This document shows, piece after piece, positions 6,099-7,288 of a stretch of 7,288 bases of DNA (position 1 is the stretch's first letter; every line of letters begins with the position of its first letter). The position numbers were made by a program, and so were the translations under genes. The notes beneath the pieces were generated by a model. That model made no database searches. It was not told the DNA's origin and saw only the letters and a list, made by a program, of their open reading frames with translations. Location: NCBI GenBank assembly GCA_964464035.1, contig CAYXEN010000095.1, forward strand, positions 1 through 7,288. Direction: 5' to 3'. This DNA comes from CAYXEN01 sp964464035. GTDB lineage: Bacteria; Krumholzibacteriota; Krumholzibacteriia; WVZY01.

Positions 6099-7025
6099 AT
6101 GAAGACTGGCATGATATTCCCGGGACAAGCTTCCCAGTTCGTGGGGATGGGAAAAGACTACTACGACAGGTTCGCGAGCGCCCGTGAGCTCTACCGCGAG
6201 GCCAATTCCAAACTCGGCTTCGACATCACCGAGATATCCTTCTCGGGAAGCATGGAAGAACTCACCAAGACGAAAAACGCTCAACCCGCCATCCTCCTGC
6301 ACAGCATAGTGGTTCTCTCCATACTCGCCGAGCGCGGCGTTTCTCCCTCCGTTGTCGCGGGGCACAGTCTCGGGGAATTCTCCGCCCTGGCGGCTGCTGG
6401 ATTCTTCAGGCCGATGGACGCCCTGCTCATCGTGCGCAGGAGGGGAGAACTCATGTATGAGGCCGGTCTGGAGAGGCCGGGTACCATGGCGGCGATCATC
6501 GGGCTCGAAGAGGCGGTTCTCGAAGAGTGCATCGAGGAAGCTTCGAGTGATGGTTTAGTTGTGATTGCGAACTACAATTCACCAAATCAGATGGCGATAT
6601 CAGGGGAAGTCGCCGCGGTCGAGAGTGCCGTCGCATCGGCCAAGGAGAGAGGGGCCAAGAGGGCTCTCAAACTCAACGTCAGCGGAGCTTTCCATTCGCC
6701 GCTCATGGAGGAGTCATCCCGCGAGTTGATCGCCTACATCGAGAAGTTCCCGCGCGGCAAATTGAGGATACCATGGATCGCCAACGTGACGGGCCGGATC
6801 GTGGATGACGAAGAGAAGGTCATAGATCTGCTGCGACGCCAGCTCACCTCCCCCGTGCTCTGGGTCGATTGCATGAAGTCTCTCGCAGCGACCGGTACGC
6901 GCCGGGTCCTCGAAGTGGGGCCGGGTCGCGTGCTCAAGGGGCTGATGGCGAGGATAGACCGCGCGGTGGAGGTGCACCCGCTTTCCGAAGCGGACGCCCT
7001 CGAAGAAGTGTTCAAGGAAGCCTAG
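6099..7025 (+). CDS. fabD: Malonyl-CoA:ACP transacylase (malonyltransferase)
   Basis: FabD moves malonyl from CoA to acyl carrier protein, supplying the extender for every elongation cycle. The 308-residue product contains the nucleophile Ser90 in GHSLGEF, Arg115 in RRRGELM, His199 in GAFHSPLM, and Gln248 in RQLTSPVLW. These match E. coli Ser92, Arg117, His201 and Gln250. The N-terminal oxyanion motif reads PGQASQ where most members have PGQGSQ. ATG 6099 is preferred, giving MKTGMIFPGQ, because GAGG at 6085-6088 is spaced 10 nt from it; GTG 6090 is only 1 nt from GAGG. A stretch at 6549-6602 encoding the conserved region around ANYNSPNQMAISG is about 39% G+C by hand count and uses codons such as TTA, GTT and TCA that are uncommon in the rest of the gene. 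The gene follows fabH after 92 nt and precedes fabG. Confidence 0.95.
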   Translation: MKTGMIFPGQASQFVGMGKDYYDRFASARELYREANSKLGFDITEISFSGSMEELTKTKNAQPAILLHSIVVLSILAERGVSPSVVAGHSLGEFSALAAAGFFRPMDALLIVRRRGELMYEAGLERPGTMAAIIGLEEAVLEECIEEASSDGLVVIANYNSPNQMAISGEVAAVESAVASAKERGAKRALKLNVSGAFHSPLMEESSRELIAYIEKFPRGKLRIPWIANVTGRIVDDEEKVIDLLRRQLTSPVLWVDCMKSLAATGTRRVLEVGPGRVLKGLMARIDRAVEVHPLSEADALEEVFKEA

Positions 7026-7036
7026 AACTTTTTACT

Positions 7037-7068
7037 TTGAACGGATGACGGTTTTTGATATATATAAG
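7037..7068 (+). promoter_or_regulatory. Candidate sigma-70-type promoter for fabG
   Basis: The 66-nt gap after fabD is strongly AT-rich against its surroundings. TTGAAC at 7037-7042 resembles a -35 box. The alternating TA run at 7058-7067 offers TATATA at 7059 or 7061, giving a 16 or 18 bp spacer. Transcription would start a few bases before the fabG ribosome binding site, leaving a very short leader. A separate fabG-acpP promoter would make sense because ACP is needed in large amounts, but this is inference from sequence only. Confidence 0.4.
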
Positions 7069-7076
7069 CGACTTTC

Positions 7077-7083
7077 AGGGGGA
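7077..7083 (+). promoter_or_regulatory. Shine-Dalgarno deciding the TTG start of fabG
   Basis: AGGGGGA lies 8 nt before TTG 7092. The ATG at 7084 is out of frame, and an in-frame TAA at 7065-7067 leaves TTG 7092 as the only canonical start before the conserved nucleotide-binding motif. Confidence 0.65.
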
Positions 7084-7091
7084 ATGAGACA

Positions 7092-7288
7092 TTGGAAACG
7101 ATATTCGAAGGCAAGAAAGCCATAGTAACCGGAGCGGCAAGGGGCATAGGCAGGGAGATAGCCAGGTCTCTGTGCCTGCGCGGAGCCGAGGTGGCCGTCG
7201 TCGACCTGGCCGCCGAGGAAGCGCAGAAGACGGCCGACGAGATCTCCTCGAACGGCGCCGGCGCCAAGGGCTATGGCTGCAACGTGTC
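7092..7288 (+). CDS. fabG: 3-oxoacyl-ACP reductase, SDR family, N-terminal part (3' truncated by window)
   Basis: FabG reduces beta-ketoacyl-ACP to beta-hydroxyacyl-ACP in each elongation round. Only 65 codons are visible. They form the start of a classical short-chain dehydrogenase Rossmann fold: FEGKKAIVTGAARGIGREIA with the TGxxxGxG dinucleotide motif at residues 13-20, then a second strand VAVVDL, then ACNV-like sequence (CNV at 63-65) near the edge. Arg17, just before the second Gly, is the residue typical of NADPH-using FabG. Asp38 at the end of the second strand is a feature usually linked to NADH, so cofactor choice is unclear. The catalytic Ser-Tyr-Lys lies beyond the window. Position directly after fabD makes FabG much more likely than another SDR. 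The start is TTG with a good ribosome binding site. Confidence 0.88.
   Translation, partial: METIFEGKKAIVTGAARGIGREIARSLCLRGAEVAVVDLAAEEAQKTADEISSNGAGAKGYGCNV

Noticed and set aside
3212..7091. FapR- or FadR-type operators near the fatty-acid genes
   Set aside because: No long inverted repeat resembling these operators was found in the short gaps.
1..7288. CRISPR arrays, tRNA or rRNA genes, insertion sequences, prophage or defence genes
   Set aside because: No tandem repeats, tRNA-like foldable segments, transposase motifs or non-housekeeping genes are visible; coding density leaves no gap above 100 nt.

Overview
The window is a compact, single-strand block of housekeeping genes from a bacterium with roughly 58-60% G+C by hand sampling of several lines. 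All nine genes lie on the + strand with short gaps or overlaps. There are no RNA genes, mobile elements, CRISPR arrays or accessory genes that I can support. Two cues point away from a classical gammaproteobacterium. AUA (Ile) and AGG/AGA (Arg) codons are frequent despite the high G+C, and a COG2403-type GTPase plus ndk flank sucCD next to the lipid cluster. An uncultured lineage, for example in the FCB (Fibrobacteres-Chlorobi-Bacteroidetes) superphylum, would fit, but the sequence alone does not fix the taxon.

Region 1 (2-3211) holds energy and nucleotide genes. It contains the C-terminal half of a predicted P-loop GTPase related to cyclic 2,3-diphosphoglycerate synthetase, then sucC and sucD (both subunits of succinyl-CoA synthetase), then ndk (nucleoside diphosphate kinase). 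SucCD makes ATP or GTP from succinyl-CoA, and Ndk equilibrates the gamma-phosphate among NTPs. sucD and ndk overlap by ATGA, so the two are probably translationally coupled.

Region 2 (3212-7288) is the widely conserved ribosome/fatty-acid cluster: a DUF177 (YceD) protein, rpmF (L32), plsX, fabH, fabD and the start of fabG. PlsX supplies acyl-phosphate for phospholipid synthesis. FabD makes malonyl-ACP, FabH starts the chain, and FabG performs the first reduction of each cycle. acpP and fabF would be expected just past the right edge, but they are not in the window.

The whole block can be read as one long transcription unit, because I see no convincing terminator. Possible internal promoters lie before fabG (moderate) and before the DUF177 gene (weak). 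Four genes use non-ATG starts: GTG for sucD and plsX, TTG for fabH and fabG. I did not find a previously undescribed system. The points worth a second look are small: a Gly-to-Ala change beside the Ndk catalytic histidine, an AT-rich codon island in fabD, an orphan AGGAGG between fabH and fabD, mixed cofactor signals in FabG, and the GTPase-sucCD-ndk grouping.
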